From CAXQZU01 sp964228555 (lineage in GTDB: Bacteria > Planctomycetota > PLA2 > JAEUHO01): DNA of 64,000 nucleotides. The notes beneath the pieces are model-generated. The model was not told the origin of the DNA. It was given only the letters and a program-made list of their open reading frames with translations, and did not search any database. Both the position numbers and the translations under genes were made by a program. This document shows positions 62,508 to 64,000 of this stretch, in pieces; the first letter of the stretch is position 1; every line of letters begins with the position of its first letter. The stretch is from positions 118,330 to 182,329 of the forward strand of contig CAXQZU010000030.1 of the NCBI GenBank assembly GCA_964228555.1, in the 5' to 3' direction.

Positions 62508-62623
62508 GCGGCTCCGCTGCGCCGGCTGGCGCAGGCCGGATCATGCCTTGGCCGGGCGAGCGCTTCCAGCCTGCAAGGGCCGCTTCACGCCCCGCAGCCC
62601 GCGCAGCCGGGGCGCGGCTGGCA

Positions 62624-63196
62624 CTAGGGCTGTGCCGGCGGCTCTGCGATGTAGGCGGCCGCGATCCAGGCCTGCGCCGTCTCCGGGTCGGAGGACCGCA
62701 GGCTGGTGCCGTAGGGCCCGCGGCCCACCAGCGTCACGTTCTTGGCCGGCTCGCCGAAGTAGCGCATCTCGCTGGCGAACAGGCTGCCCTCGCGGAACAC
62801 CCACCAGCGCCCCTCCTTGAAGAAGGTCTCGAAGCCCTGCTTGCTGTGCTGCCAGCCCTTGAAGGTCTCGGCATCGGGCGTGCGCACGGTCATGCCGTCC
62901 GGGCCCTGGCCCACGAAGGTCACCTGCTTGGCCGGCTCGCCCTTCTTGGCGTAGTCCGCGAGGTCCTTCGACCAGCGCTTGAAGATCCACAGCCGGCCGT
63001 CGGCCACCTTGGTGACGTAGCCCGGGCGGTCGTGCGGGCCGGTCCACTCGTTGGGGGAGGGTGCTGCGGCCTGCGCGGGTGCCGCAGGCTCCGCCGCGGG
63101 CGCGCGGGCCGCCGTGCGGCAGCCGGCGAGCATCACCGCGGACGCGACGAGGGCGAGGGAGAGGACGATCGAGACGATCATGCTGCGCGAGGTCAT
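62624..63196 (-). CDS. Two-repeat lipoprotein of unknown function
   Basis: 190 residues. Lipobox LAGC (C26). After a Pro/Ala linker, two copies of a unit of about 50 residues: each begins GRLWIFK / GRWWVFR and contains GEPAKQVTFVGQGPDG / GEPAKNVTLVGRGPYG and DAETFKGWQ / DPETAQAWI. Aromatic-rich, probably beta-sandwich. No family recognised. ATG with GGAGA 5 nt upstream. It lies downstream of pstB (92-bp gap). Confidence 0.75.
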   Translation of the reverse strand: MTSRSMIVSIVLSLALVASAVMLAGCRTAARAPAAEPAAPAQAAAPSPNEWTGPHDRPGYVTKVADGRLWIFKRWSKDLADYAKKGEPAKQVTFVGQGPDGMTVRTPDAETFKGWQHSKQGFETFFKEGRWWVFREGSLFASEMRYFGEPAKNVTLVGRGPYGTSLRSSDPETAQAWIAAAYIAEPPAQP

Positions 63197-63288
63197 GGGA
63201 ATCTCCTGCGAGGGTTGGGGGAAGTGCGGTCGGGGGGATCGGACGGTGGGCTGCGGCGGGCGCATCCCGGCATGCGGGCGAGGGTCGC

Positions 63289-64000
63289 CTAGCCGAAACG
63301 GCCGGTGACGTAGTCCTCGGTCTCCTTGAGGTGCGGGTGGAGGAAGATGTCCTCGGTGGGCCCGTACTCGATCAGGCGCCCGAGGTACATGAAGGCCGTG
63401 GTGTCGCTGGTGCGCGCGGCCTGCTGCATGTTGTGCGTGACGATGAGGATCGTGTACGCCCCCTTGAGCTCCTGGATCAGGTCCTCGATGCGGCCCGTCG
63501 CGATGGGGTCCAGCGCCGAGCACGGCTCGTCGAGCAGCAGCACCTCCGGGTCGCCCGCGATGGCGCGGGCGATGCACAGGCGCTGCTGCTGGCCTCCCGA
63601 GAGCGCGAGCGCGCTCTCCTGCAGCCGGTCCTTGACCTCCTCCCACAGGCCCGCGCCACGCAGGCTGGCCTCGCAGGCCTCCTCAAGGCGCGTGCGGTCG
63701 CGCTCGCCGTCGATCCGCAGCGCGTACACGACGTTCTCGAAGATGCTCATGGGAAATGGATTGGGCTTCTGGAACACCATGCCGACGCGCTTGCGCAGCT
63801 CGATGACGTCAACGTCGTCACCGAGGATGTCCTGCCCCCCGATCCGGCATCGACCCGTGACCCGGACTCCGGGGATGAGGTCGTTCATCCGGTTGAAGCA
63901 CCGCAGGAGGGTCGACTTGCCGCACCCGGAGGGCCCGATGAGGGCCGTGACCTGGCGTTCTGGAACCGACAGCGACACATCCCTCAGGGCAGGAGCCTCG
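63289..64000 (-). CDS. pstB: Phosphate ABC transporter ATPase PstB, N-terminus outside window
   Basis: 237 residues visible; the gene continues past the right edge (upstream EAPALRDVSLSVP is in frame). Walker A GPSGCGKST, FQKPNPFPMSIFENV, signature LSGGQQQRL, Walker B LLLDEPCSALD, and the PstB-specific THNMQQAARTSD and FLHPHLKETEDYVTGRFG ending. Powers high-affinity phosphate uptake. Confidence 0.96.
   Translation of the reverse strand, partial: EAPALRDVSLSVPERQVTALIGPSGCGKSTLLRCFNRMNDLIPGVRVTGRCRIGGQDILGDDVDVIELRKRVGMVFQKPNPFPMSIFENVVYALRIDGERDRTRLEEACEASLRGAGLWEEVKDRLQESALALSGGQQQRLCIARAIAGDPEVLLLDEPCSALDPIATGRIEDLIQELKGAYTILIVTHNMQQAARTSDTTAFMYLGRLIEYGPTEDIFLHPHLKETEDYVTGRFG

Overview
The window is very GC-rich bacterial chromosome (roughly 70% or more by eye), almost fully coding. 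About 51 protein genes, two tRNA genes and one cobalamin riboswitch are annotated. The cell is a diderm: it has an outer-membrane TonB-dependent receptor, LolCD-type lipoprotein export, an LpxH-like lipid A enzyme and several lipoproteins. It makes or remodels peptidoglycan (DacB) and seems to make menaquinone by the futalosine route (MqnP/UbiX/UbiD/MenG set). A two-gene XPB helicase module, secreted proteins of unknown family, a GspG-like C-terminal fusion and histone-H1-like basic tails point to Planctomycetota or a similar high-GC diderm phylum (Acidobacteriota and Myxococcota are alternatives). That placement is inference only. No phage, transposon, integrase or CRISPR array was seen.

Layout. 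1-9.9 kb: an M16 peptidase pair, a secreted protein, mutL-holA, and the mqnP-ubiX / ubiD divergent set. 9.9-18.1 kb: CPBP protease, menG, ruvB-spoIID, tgt, then an ECF sigma factor with an anti-sigma factor carrying an unusual C-terminal domain. 18.2-20.4 kb: TonB-dependent receptor. 20.4-28.4 kb: a tightly packed minus-strand run (secreted DUF3352/GspG-like protein, threonine aldolase, glycosyltransferase, lipA, larC, SH3 protein). 28.5-34.9 kb: a Tgl-like secreted protein, an aminotransferase, two lipoproteins, tRNA-Ala and the riboswitch. 34.9-38 kb: lolCD and a stand-alone rplC. 38-40.7 kb: a small patch of orphan genes ending at tRNA-Leu. 40.7-64 kb: a long minus-strand block with pepE, SEC-C and HEAT proteins, the XPB pair, an inositol monophosphatase, rarA, dacB, radical SAM, lpxH-like, copA, two alkaline-phosphatase-fold enzymes, a divergent lon, a DASS transporter, a two-repeat lipoprotein and the start of pstB.

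Points of most interest. A well-formed cobalamin riboswitch precedes a single orphan lipoprotein that looks like a beta-propeller, which suggests an undescribed B12-capture lipoprotein analogous to BtuG. The lon gene has lost several ATPase residues (Walker B Glu, sensor-1 Asn, sensor-2 Arg) but keeps its protease dyad. RarA has Thr in place of the Walker A Lys. Several genes carry a TANNNT element exactly 6-7 nt before the start codon, the mark of leaderless mRNAs. Three perfect odd-centred dyads lie in intergenic regions.

Many downstream genes start inside the stop codon of the gene before (ATGA or GTGA overlaps), so operon assignments are fairly secure. Many start codons are GTG. Starts were chosen from overlaps, Shine-Dalgarno matches and leaderless elements, as stated in each entry.
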